Part shown: piece after piece, positions 15,824 through 21,941 of the stretch
Layout: the number at the start of each line of letters is the position of its first letter
Position numbering within the stretch: position 1 is the first letter of the stretch
DNA from: an uncultured Pelagibacteraceae bacterium
GTDB taxonomy: Bacteria > Pseudomonadota > Alphaproteobacteria > Pelagibacterales > Pelagibacteraceae
Length of the DNA: 21,941 nt
Assembly: GCA_902572155.1 (NCBI GenBank)
Contig: CACGET010000016.1
Span: 1 to 21,941 of the forward strand
Direction: 5' to 3'
Program-made: the position numbers and the translations under genes
The notes under the pieces: model-generated
Told to the model about the DNA's origin: nothing
Databases searched by the model: none
Seen by the model: only the letters and a program-made list of their open reading frames with translations

Positions 15824-17049
15824 TTAATTTCTATTTTAATATGTCTTTTTTTCCCAACTGAAAGTTTAAGATAATTATTGTTAAAATATTTATTATCTAT
15901 AATTAATTTATCATCATTAATAATTGAATTATCAATTTTGATAGCATTACTCTTTATTAATCTTCTAATCTCACTTTTTGAACTTTCTAATTGGGATAAA
16001 ATAACAAGGTCAACTATGCTTATTTTTTTTTCTAGATCTTTTGAGCTAATTACGACCGAAGGAAGACTTGATCCAGAAGAATTTTCGGAAAATACTTCTT
16101 TTGCAGTTTTTTCTGACTCCTCAGCAGCACGTTTTCCATGAAGCATTTCAGTTGTTTTATTAGCAAGTAGTATTTTAAGATCATTTATATTTTTATTCTT
16201 AATATCTTTGATTTCATTTGACTCAAGTTCAGTAAAAAAATTTAAAAATTTTATTACGTCTCTATCATCTGTATTTCGCCAGAATTGCCAATAATCATAA
16301 GCTGAAAGAAACTTTTTATCTAACCATATAGCTCCACTTTCAGTTTTACCCATTTTAGCGCCTGTCGCTAATGTAATTAATGGCGTTGTTAAACCGAAAC
16401 ATTGTTTATTTGAATATCTTTTGATTAAATCAACTCCGTTAACGATATTACCCCATTGGTCAGATCCCCCAATCTGCAAAACACAATCTTCTTTTTTATT
16501 AAGTTCTAGGAAATCATAAGCTTGTAAAATCATATAATTAAATTCCATGTAACTTAATGATTGTTCCCTATCCAGTCTTGTTTTTACACTGTCAAAAGTT
16601 AACATCTTGTTAATAGTAAAATGCTTTCCTATATCTCTTAAAAAAGAAATATAATTTAAATTTTTTAACCATGTATAATTATTTACAAATATTGGTTTTA
16701 TATCTGGATTATTGTTATCTAAAAATTTTTTTAAAATATTTTGAATATTTATAATGTTTTTTTCTATCTCATTTTCATTTAAAATTTTTCTTGTTTTATC
16801 TTTTCCTGAAGGGTCACCAATTCTAGTGGTTCCACCACCTAATAGAACTATTGGACGATGACCATATTTTTGTAATAATCTTAAACACATTATTTGCAGC
16901 AAACTACCTACATGCAAACTTTCTGCCGTACAGTCAAAACCGATATAAGCTTTAATTTTCTTATTATCTAATAAATTAGATAAATCTTCTTCATTTGTAC
17001 ATTGATAAAAAAAGCCTCTATCTTTAAATTCTTTTAAAAATTTATTCAT
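15820..17049 (-). CDS. tyrS: Tyrosyl-tRNA synthetase
   Basis: TyrRS charges tRNA-Tyr. The 409 residues form a class I Rossmann core with the HIGH-type signature HVGS (46-49), tyrosine-pocket motifs YIGFDCTAESLH (35-46) and NYMILQAYDF (171-180), GGSDQWGN (194-201) and a KMSKS-type loop KMGKT (232-236). The C-terminal S4-like RNA-binding domain occupies about 345-405, with SKSEIRRLIKSNAIKIDN and LKLSVGKKRHIKI. The length is normal for the bacterial TyrS form. It is transcribed away from anmK, with 47 bases between starts, an arrangement I recall from other alphaproteobacteria. Its 3' end shares a TTAA with the convergent AsmA-like gene. I see no T-box or other leader regulation in the short upstream space. 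Confidence 0.97.
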   Translation of the reverse strand: MNKFLKEFKDRGFFYQCTNEEDLSNLLDNKKIKAYIGFDCTAESLHVGSLLQIMCLRLLQKYGHRPIVLLGGGTTRIGDPSGKDKTRKILNENEIEKNIINIQNILKKFLDNNNPDIKPIFVNNYTWLKNLNYISFLRDIGKHFTINKMLTFDSVKTRLDREQSLSYMEFNYMILQAYDFLELNKKEDCVLQIGGSDQWGNIVNGVDLIKRYSNKQCFGLTTPLITLATGAKMGKTESGAIWLDKKFLSAYDYWQFWRNTDDRDVIKFLNFFTELESNEIKDIKNKNINDLKILLANKTTEMLHGKRAAEESEKTAKEVFSENSSGSSLPSVVISSKDLEKKISIVDLVILSQLESSKSEIRRLIKSNAIKIDNSIINDDKLIIDNKYFNNNYLKLSVGKKRHIKIEIN

Positions 17050-17096
17050 AAATTAATATTTATACAATATACAAATTTTGATAAAAAAAAATATTA
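17050..17096. promoter_or_regulatory. Short divergent promoter region tyrS / anmK
   Basis: Only 47 bases, all but about six of them A or T, separate the two starts. On the minus strand TGTATAAAT resembles an extended -10 for tyrS (TATAAA at 17059-17064), which would put the transcript start a few bases before the ATG. A -10 for anmK is not clear, and neither gene shows a Shine-Dalgarno sequence here. Confidence 0.3.
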
Positions 17097-18248
17097 ATGA
17101 AAACTAATTTATATACTGCTATTGGTCTCATGAGTGGTACATCTATGGATGGTATAGACGTTTCGTTAATTAAGTCAGATGGAGTAAATGAATATGTAAA
17201 AATTTCTGATGATTATTATAAATTCGAGGAAAAGCTTTATCAAAAATTAGTTAATCTTAGAAACTTAATCAATAATAAAGAAGATTTATATGAGTATTCT
17301 GAGGATCTAAATAAAATTGATCAGGAATTAACAATTTTTCATAGCAAAATAATTGATGATTTTTCACAAAAATATAAAGGTAAGATAGATTTAATTGGAT
17401 TTCATGGCCAAACGATTTTCCATAATTCTAATTTAGGAATAACAAGACAGTTAGGAGATGGAAAATTATTATCTCAACTAACAAAAAAAAATGTTGTTTA
17501 TGATTTCAGGCAAGAGGATATGGCAAATGGAGGACAGGGTGCACCATTAACACCAATTTTTCATAACCTATTATCAAAAATTTTAAATAAGCAAAATAAG
17601 ATTTTATATCCAATCTGTTTTTTAAATATTGGAGGTATTTCAAATATTACAATTGCTTTAGAAGATAGAAAAATATCAAATAACAAGTTTAGAGCTTTTG
17701 ATATAGGTCCAGGGAACTGTTTAATTGATCAATGGATTATTAAAAACTCTAAAAATAAATTTGATGAAAATGGATTAATAGGAAAATCTGGAAAAATTGA
17801 CCAATTAATTTTAAATCAAGCAATAGATAATTTCGAAATAAATTCTTACAATAATTCTCTAGATATTAAAGATTTTGATATTTCTTTTGCAAAAGGTTTG
17901 TCATTAGAGAATGGATGTGCAACTATAACAAGTTTTACTGCCTACTTAATTTCAAAGGGAATAGAACATGCAAATGATCTTAATAAAAATATTCAAACTA
18001 AATATTTGGTATGTGGAGGCGGAAGAAAAAATAACTTTTTAATAGGATTGATAAAAAAAAATTTAAAAACTTTTAAAAATATAAGTATCGAAATAATTGA
18101 TGAATATGATTTTGATGGAGATTATATAGAATCCCAAGCTTTTGGATATCTTGCTATAAGATCTTTTTTAAAATTACCGATTTCATTTCCTCTTACAACA
18201 GGATGTAAAACTCCAATAACAGGTGGAAAAATAGTAAAAAATTTTTAA
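17097..18248 (+). CDS. anmK: Anhydro-N-acetylmuramic acid kinase
   Basis: AnmK cleaves and phosphorylates 1,6-anhydro-MurNAc, released during peptidoglycan turnover, to MurNAc 6-phosphate for recycling. The 383 residues match the family length. The N-terminal ATP-binding signature AIGLMSGTSMDGIDVSLI (8-25) is diagnostic. Further conserved blocks are GFHGQTIFH, DFRQEDMANGGQGAPLTPIFH, FLNIGGISNIT, FDIGPGNCLIDQW, LVCGGGRKN and the C-terminal ESQAFGYLAIR and TGCKTPITGG. All are intact. It is divergent from tyrS, and its last four bases (TTAA) are shared with the stop of the convergent hydrolase gene. No murQ or other recycling gene is adjacent. Confidence in the enzyme is high; whether the cell runs the full recycling path cannot be judged here. 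Confidence 0.97.
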   Translation: MKTNLYTAIGLMSGTSMDGIDVSLIKSDGVNEYVKISDDYYKFEEKLYQKLVNLRNLINNKEDLYEYSEDLNKIDQELTIFHSKIIDDFSQKYKGKIDLIGFHGQTIFHNSNLGITRQLGDGKLLSQLTKKNVVYDFRQEDMANGGQGAPLTPIFHNLLSKILNKQNKILYPICFLNIGGISNITIALEDRKISNNKFRAFDIGPGNCLIDQWIIKNSKNKFDENGLIGKSGKIDQLILNQAIDNFEINSYNNSLDIKDFDISFAKGLSLENGCATITSFTAYLISKGIEHANDLNKNIQTKYLVCGGGRKNNFLIGLIKKNLKTFKNISIEIIDEYDFDGDYIESQAFGYLAIRSFLKLPISFPLTTGCKTPITGGKIVKNF

Positions 18249-18901
18249 TATAAAGCTGTTTCTTTTTTAATATATTTATTTAAGTTTTTTAAAAGACCCT
18301 CAATATTTTTTGAAAAAAAATGATTTGCCTCTGGTATCGATTGAAATTCGACATTTATCCCTTTTTGAGCACTTAGCTTATTATTTAACTCTGTAATATA
18401 TTCTACTGGAACAAGTTCATCTTTTTTTCCATAAATCATCAATCCTGAAGTAGGACAAGGGGATAAAAAAGAAAAATCATAAACATTAGGCTGGGGTGAT
18501 ATTGCGATGAATCTATTTATTTCAGGTCTTCTCATTAGTAACTGCATTGCAATTAAAGATCCAAACGAAAAACCAGAGACCCAACATTGAGAATTATCAA
18601 AATTTTCTCTTTCTAACCAATCTAATGCTGCAGCAGCGTCAGCTAATTCACCTTGTCCATTATCAAATTCTCCATCACTTTTCCCAACACCTCGAAAATT
18701 AACTCTACAAACTGAAAAATCATTATCCAAAAATGTATTGAAGGTATCAACTACTACTTTATTGTTCATAGTTCCTCCATATTGAGGGTGCGGCTGAAGT
18801 ATTAAGGCAATTGGAGAAGTATTTTTTTTACTTTTAAAATATTTTGCCTCTAGCCTTCCAGCTGGACCAGGTATAAATATTTCTAAAATTTTGTTTTCCA
18901 T
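18245..18901 (-). CDS. Alpha/beta hydrolase (COG2945-like), substrate unknown
   Basis: This 218-residue cytosolic protein is a small alpha/beta hydrolase. The N-terminal GPAGRLEAKY strand pair is followed by LQPHPQYGGTMNN (35-47), RVNFRGVGKSDGEFDNGQGE (66-85), the nucleophile elbow GFSFGS with Ser112, an acid Asp161 in YGKKDELVP and His194 in EANHFF, which completes the triad. The HPQYGGTM and NFRGVG blocks are typical of the family often called a predicted hydrolase or esterase. No signal peptide is present. I recall its position next to an iscR/suf cluster in many alphaproteobacteria, but a functional link to Fe-S assembly is unproven. It is divergent from iscR with 136 bases between, and convergent with anmK. 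Confidence 0.88.
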   Translation of the reverse strand: MENKILEIFIPGPAGRLEAKYFKSKKNTSPIALILQPHPQYGGTMNNKVVVDTFNTFLDNDFSVCRVNFRGVGKSDGEFDNGQGELADAAAALDWLERENFDNSQCWVSGFSFGSLIAMQLLMRRPEINRFIAISPQPNVYDFSFLSPCPTSGLMIYGKKDELVPVEYITELNNKLSAQKGINVEFQSIPEANHFFSKNIEGLLKNLNKYIKKETALY

Positions 18902-18983
18902 TTACGCTATTGATTATTGTTCTCAAAAAAAATGTACATTTATCATAACTGAGCGACAAAATGTTAACTTTTTTTTTAAAACT

Positions 18984-19008
18984 ATACTTGACCAATTAGG
19001 TCAGGTAT
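18984..19008 (+). promoter_or_regulatory. IscR-type operator upstream of iscR-suf
   Basis: Two 10-base arms, ATACTTGACC (18984-18993) and GGTCAGGTAT (18999-19008), are inverted repeats with nine of ten positions paired and an AATTA spacer. The 25-base site matches the length and most positions of the E. coli type 1 IscR consensus (outer ATA/TAT, inner GAC/GTC). It covers the -35 and reaches the -10 of the promoter of iscR itself, so binding should repress the operon. Confidence 0.85.
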
Positions 19009-19015
19009 GTATAAA
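18988..19015 (+). promoter_or_regulatory. Promoter of the iscR-sufBCD operon
   Basis: TTGACC (18988-18993) and TATAAA (19010-19015) are separated by 16 bases, a good sigma-70-type promoter. The -10 is preceded by TG one base upstream. Transcription would start near 19022, about 16 bases before the iscR ATG, leaving an AAAGGG ribosome site (19028-19033). The -35 lies inside the palindromic operator, consistent with repression by IscR. Confidence 0.75.
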
Positions 19016-19037
19016 AAGCCCAATTTAAAAGGGTAAA

Positions 19038-19463
19038 ATGAAACTAACATCAAAAGGACGATATGCTGTTATGGCATTAATAGATTTAGCAAGGTTTGAT
19101 AATATTAATCCTGTATCACTAAGAGATATATCATTAAGACAAAGTATTTCATTAGATTATCTCGAACAAATCTTTTCAAAACTAAGAAAAAATCAAATAG
19201 TCAAAAGCATTAGAGGGACACAAGGAGGATATGTTCTTCTTAAGAAACCGCATGAAATAAAACTTACTAATATTTTTCATGCTGTAGATGAAAGAGTTAA
19301 AACCGTGCAATGTAAAAAAGATTCTAAAAGAGGATGTAATGGAAAAGCTACAAAATGTATAACCCATGATCTCTGGGATGAATTAGAAACACACATTAAT
19401 ACTTTCTTTGAGAAAAAAAGTTTAGAAGATTTATTAAAAAATAAAATAGAACGTAGAGCATAA
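19038..19463 (+). CDS. iscR: IscR-like Rrf2-family regulator of Fe-S assembly
   Basis: This 141-residue winged-helix regulator of the Rrf2 family senses Fe-S status and represses Fe-S biogenesis genes when its own cluster is present. The DNA-binding part is MKLTSKGRYAVMALIDLA (1-18) and the recognition region SLDYLEQIFSKLRKNQIVKS with the wing RGTQGGYVL (59-67). Cluster ligands are Cys92, Cys100 and Cys107, with His110 in CITHDLWDEL; spacing is slightly wider than the Cys92/98/104, His107 of E. coli. Three cysteines and the histidine make IscR more likely than the related RirA or NsrR. A palindromic operator overlaps its own promoter. sufB starts one base after its stop, with no cysteine desulfurase gene between. 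Confidence 0.93.
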   Translation: MKLTSKGRYAVMALIDLARFDNINPVSLRDISLRQSISLDYLEQIFSKLRKNQIVKSIRGTQGGYVLLKKPHEIKLTNIFHAVDERVKTVQCKKDSKRGCNGKATKCITHDLWDELETHINTFFEKKSLEDLLKNKIERRA

Positions 19464-19464
19464 G

Positions 19465-20907
19465 ATGGATAATAGACAAAAAGAAATAGATAATCTTAAA
19501 GATTATAAATATGGTTTTTCAACTGATATTGAAAACACTACAGCTCCGAAAGGATTAAATGAAGATGTAATAAAATTTATTTCTAATATTAAAAAAGAAC
19601 CTAAATGGATGTTAGAATTTAGACTAAAAGCATATGAAAGATTTAAACAATTAAAAGAACCAGATTGGCAAAAACCAAAGTATCCAAAAATTGATTATCA
19701 AGATTTATATTATTACTCAGCTCCAAAAAGTATGGATAATAAACCTAAAAGTCTAGAGGAACTAGATCCCAAACTATTAGAAACATATAAAAAACTTGGT
19801 ATTCCTCTTCAGGAACAAGCTAGATTAAATGGAATTGCAGTGGATGCTGTATTTGACTCAGTTTCAGTCGCCACAACGTTTAGAGAAGAACTTACGAAAC
19901 ATGGAATTATTTTTTGTCCAATATCTGAAGCAATTCAAAACCATCCAGAACTAGTAAAAAAATACTTAGGATCTGTAATTCCCACAACAGATCATTTTTT
20001 TGCTACTCTTAATTCAGCAGTCTTTACGGATGGCTCATTTGCATACATTCCAGAAGGTGTAAGATGTCCGATGGAATTATCAACATATTTCAGAATAAAT
20101 GCTTCTAATACAGGCCAGTTTGAAAGAACTTTAATTATTGCTGATAAAGGAAGTTACGTAAGTTATTTGGAAGGATGTACAGCACCTATGCGTGATGAAA
20201 ATCAGCTTCATGCAGCAAATGTAGAATTAATTGCCCTTGATAACGCGGAAATAAAATATTCTACTGTCCAAAATTGGTATCCAGGAGACAAGGACGGAAA
20301 AGGTGGAATATATAATTTTGTAACAAAGAGAGGATTATGCAAAGGCAAAAATTCTAAAATTTCTTGGACTCAAGTTGAAACAGGATCAGCTATTACTTGG
20401 AAATATCCAAGTTGTATTTTAAGAGGAGATAATTCTGTTGGTGAATTTTATTCAATTGCAATAACTAATAATCATCAAAAAGCTGACACTGGAACTAAAA
20501 TGATTCATTTAGGCAAAAATACTAAAAGTAAAATCATTTCAAAAGGAATAAGTGCTGGATCTTCTGATATGACATACAGAGGACTTGTAGATATTTCATC
20601 AAAAGCAACAAATTCCAACAATTATACCCAATGTGATTCATTGTTAATGGGCAATAAATGTGGAGCACATACAGTTCCATACATTAAAAATAAAAATTCA
20701 GACTCTAATATTGCTCATGAAGCAACAACATCAAAGATTAGTGAAGAGCAATTGCATTATTGTCAGCAAAGAGGTTTGAGTGCAGAAGAAGCTGTAGGAC
20801 TAATTGTAAATGGTTTTTGTAAAGAAGTTTTACAACAGTTGCCAATGGAATTTGCTGTTGAGGCTCAAAAACTTGTTGGAATTAGCTTAGAAGGAAGTGT
20901 GGGCTAA
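19465..20907 (+). CDS. sufB: SUF scaffold protein SufB
   Basis: SufB is the core scaffold of the SufBC2D complex that assembles Fe-S clusters in the cytosol. The 480 residues are the normal length. Conserved blocks include FSTDIENTTAPKGLNEDVI (18-36), EGVRCPMELSTYFRINA (197-213), YLEGCTAPMRDENQLHAA (234-251), VQNWYPGDKDGKGGIYNFVT (268-287) and HEATTSKISEEQLHYCQQRG (418-437). Cys390 in TQCDSL with His418 and Glu419 reproduces the spacing of E. coli Cys405, His433 and Glu434, which are needed for cluster assembly. It lies one base after iscR and its TAA overlaps the sufC ATG by one base. The usual partners sufC and sufD follow. Confidence 0.98.
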   Translation: MDNRQKEIDNLKDYKYGFSTDIENTTAPKGLNEDVIKFISNIKKEPKWMLEFRLKAYERFKQLKEPDWQKPKYPKIDYQDLYYYSAPKSMDNKPKSLEELDPKLLETYKKLGIPLQEQARLNGIAVDAVFDSVSVATTFREELTKHGIIFCPISEAIQNHPELVKKYLGSVIPTTDHFFATLNSAVFTDGSFAYIPEGVRCPMELSTYFRINASNTGQFERTLIIADKGSYVSYLEGCTAPMRDENQLHAANVELIALDNAEIKYSTVQNWYPGDKDGKGGIYNFVTKRGLCKGKNSKISWTQVETGSAITWKYPSCILRGDNSVGEFYSIAITNNHQKADTGTKMIHLGKNTKSKIISKGISAGSSDMTYRGLVDISSKATNSNNYTQCDSLLMGNKCGAHTVPYIKNKNSDSNIAHEATTSKISEEQLHYCQQRGLSAEEAVGLIVNGFCKEVLQQLPMEFAVEAQKLVGISLEGSVG

Positions 20908-21641
20908 TGTTAAAAATAAATAAATTAAACGCAAAGATAGACAGTAAAGAAATCTTAAAAGAATTTTCACTTAATATAAATCCTGGTGAAGTACATGCGA
21001 TAATGGGCCCAAATGGATCTGGTAAAAGCACACTTTCAAATATTTTATCAGGAAAAAAAGGATATGATGTTTCAGGTGAAGTTCTTTTTGAGGATAAAGA
21101 TTTATTTGAACTTGAAACAGAAGAAAGAGCACATAAAGGTATTTTTTTAGCTTTTCAATATCCTTTAGAAATTCCTGGAGTTAATACTAATATATTTTTA
21201 AAGACATCGTTAAATGCTGTTAGAAAAGCAAGAGGTGAAAAAGAACTTGATGCTATAGAATTTTTGAAATTAGTAAAAGAAAAGTCCAAACAACTTAAAT
21301 TTGATGAAGAAAAACTTAACAGACAATTAAATGTTGGTTTTTCAGGAGGAGAAAAAAAGAAAAATGAAATTTTACAAATGTCAATGTTAGCTCCTAAGTT
21401 ATCTATTTTAGATGAAACAGATTCAGGATTGGATATAGATGCTTTAAAAATAGTAGCAGATGGGGTAAACCTTTTAAGAAACGATAAAAATTCATTTTTA
21501 ATTATTACTCATTATCAAAGATTATTAGATTATATTAAGCCTGATTACGTTCATGTCTTAATGAATGGAAAAATAATAAAATCTGGAGGAGCAGAGTTAG
21601 CCTTAGAATTAGAAAAAAAAGGTTATGAAAATTTTAATTAG
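20907..21641 (+). CDS. sufC: SUF ATPase SufC
   Basis: SufC is the ABC-type ATPase of the SufBC2D complex; its ATP-driven dimerisation reshapes SufB-SufD for cluster assembly. It is cytosolic and has no membrane partner. The 244 residues show Walker A GPNGSGKST (34-42), a Q-loop in FLAFQYPLEIPGV, the ABC signature FSGGEKKKNEI, Walker B with the SufC-specific LDETDSGLDIDALK, and the H-loop THYQRLLDYI. The EKKKNE variant after SGGE is characteristic of SufC rather than of transporter ATPases. It starts in a TAATG overlap with sufB, and sufD begins on the base after its TAG stop, so translation is probably coupled. Confidence 0.98.
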   Translation: MLKINKLNAKIDSKEILKEFSLNINPGEVHAIMGPNGSGKSTLSNILSGKKGYDVSGEVLFEDKDLFELETEERAHKGIFLAFQYPLEIPGVNTNIFLKTSLNAVRKARGEKELDAIEFLKLVKEKSKQLKFDEEKLNRQLNVGFSGGEKKKNEILQMSMLAPKLSILDETDSGLDIDALKIVADGVNLLRNDKNSFLIITHYQRLLDYIKPDYVHVLMNGKIIKSGGAELALELEKKGYENFN

Positions 21642-21941
21642 ATGAAAGAACAATTACAAAAAGATTTTGACAATATTATTAAAAATTTAAGTTTGTCTCA
21701 AAAAGATATTGAAATAAAAAAATTCTATTTAGAAAATTTTATGAATAGGGGTTTTCCAAACAGAAAAGAAGAAGATTGGAAATTCTCAGATCTTAATCAA
21801 ATAATAAAAAAGAATATCGGAGAACTAAGTTTCTATAGCGATTATACGTCTACTAACAAAGTTGATACATCTGTATTTGTAGATGGACTAGAACACAATA
21901 AAATAGTTTTTATAAATGGTAGAATTGAAAAAATTGACTTT
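21642..21941 (+). CDS. sufD: SufD, 5' part only (cut by window end)
   Basis: An ATG directly after the sufC stop opens a frame of 100 codons running off the window. It begins MKEQLQKDFDNIIKNL, then YLENFMNRGFPNRKEEDWKF and SDLNQIIKK; the GFPNRKEEDWKFSDL segment matches the conserved N-terminal helical motif of SufD (Gly-x-Pro-x-Arg then Glu-x-Trp-Lys). VFINGRIEKIDF at the end matches the strand that leads into the beta-helix core. SufD pairs with SufB in the SufBC2D complex. The position after sufB and sufC supports the call. No Shine-Dalgarno beyond the end of sufC is seen, so reinitiation or coupling is likely. Confidence 0.9.
   Translation, partial: MKEQLQKDFDNIIKNLSLSQKDIEIKKFYLENFMNRGFPNRKEEDWKFSDLNQIIKKNIGELSFYSDYTSTNKVDTSVFVDGLEHNKIVFINGRIEKIDF

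Noticed and set aside
18902..19037. Riboswitch or tRNA in the hydrolase-iscR intergenic region
   Set aside because: Apart from the operator and promoter the interval is mostly A/T with no G-C-paired stems or cloverleaf; no tRNA-like TTCRA arm is seen.

Overview
The window looks like core chromosome of a very A+T-rich, streamlined alphaproteobacterium, most likely of the SAR11 (Pelagibacter) clade. Several things point this way. The reading frames have almost no space between them. The genes include alphaproteobacterial or mitochondrial-type families (NDUFA12, DUF2155, HdaA). Local gene orders such as aroQ-accB-accC, mrcA-prfB, tyrS<>anmK and hydrolase<>iscR-suf are ones I recall from alphaproteobacteria. 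TGA is an ordinary stop codon here, and release factor 2 is present with its programmed frameshift, so the standard bacterial code applies. I see no insertion sequences, phage genes, CRISPR arrays, tRNAs or rRNAs, and no gene-free stretch above about 140 bases.

Layout. 1-3398 (+): the 3' part of a DUF2066 gene, then hdaA (replication control) and aspS, which overlap or touch. 3400-4224 (-): a stand-alone protein resembling the C-terminal part of B12-dependent ribonucleotide reductase. 4337-5066 (+): NDUFA12 (complex I) and a secreted DUF2155 protein. 5063-7275 (-): operon aroQ-accB-accC (shikimate pathway and fatty-acid initiation). 7292-8287 (+): thiS-thiG (thiazole branch of thiamin synthesis). 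8280-10106 (-): a short RNase E/G. 10209-15823 (+): mrcA (PBP1A), prfB and an AsmA/DUF3971-like envelope protein, chained by one-base TAATG overlaps. 15820-17049 (-): tyrS. 17097-18248 (+): anmK (cell-wall sugar recycling). 18245-18901 (-): alpha/beta hydrolase. 19038-21941 (+): iscR-sufB-sufC-sufD, the last gene cut by the window end.

Themes. PBP1A and AnmK act on peptidoglycan and the AsmA-like protein on the envelope. AspRS, TyrRS and RF2 serve translation. The suf operon builds Fe-S clusters and is preceded by a clear palindromic IscR-type operator overlapping its promoter, which implies autoregulation. The most informative signals are the prfB +1 frameshift site, which makes a single-frame reading lose the first 38 residues of RF2; the IscR operator; an RNase E without the zinc-link cysteines or a long scaffold tail; an orphan ribonucleotide-reductase C-terminal module; and five convergent gene pairs that meet or interlock at their stop codons. 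I found no strong candidate for a wholly new multi-gene system; this is mostly a housekeeping region with unusually tight packing.
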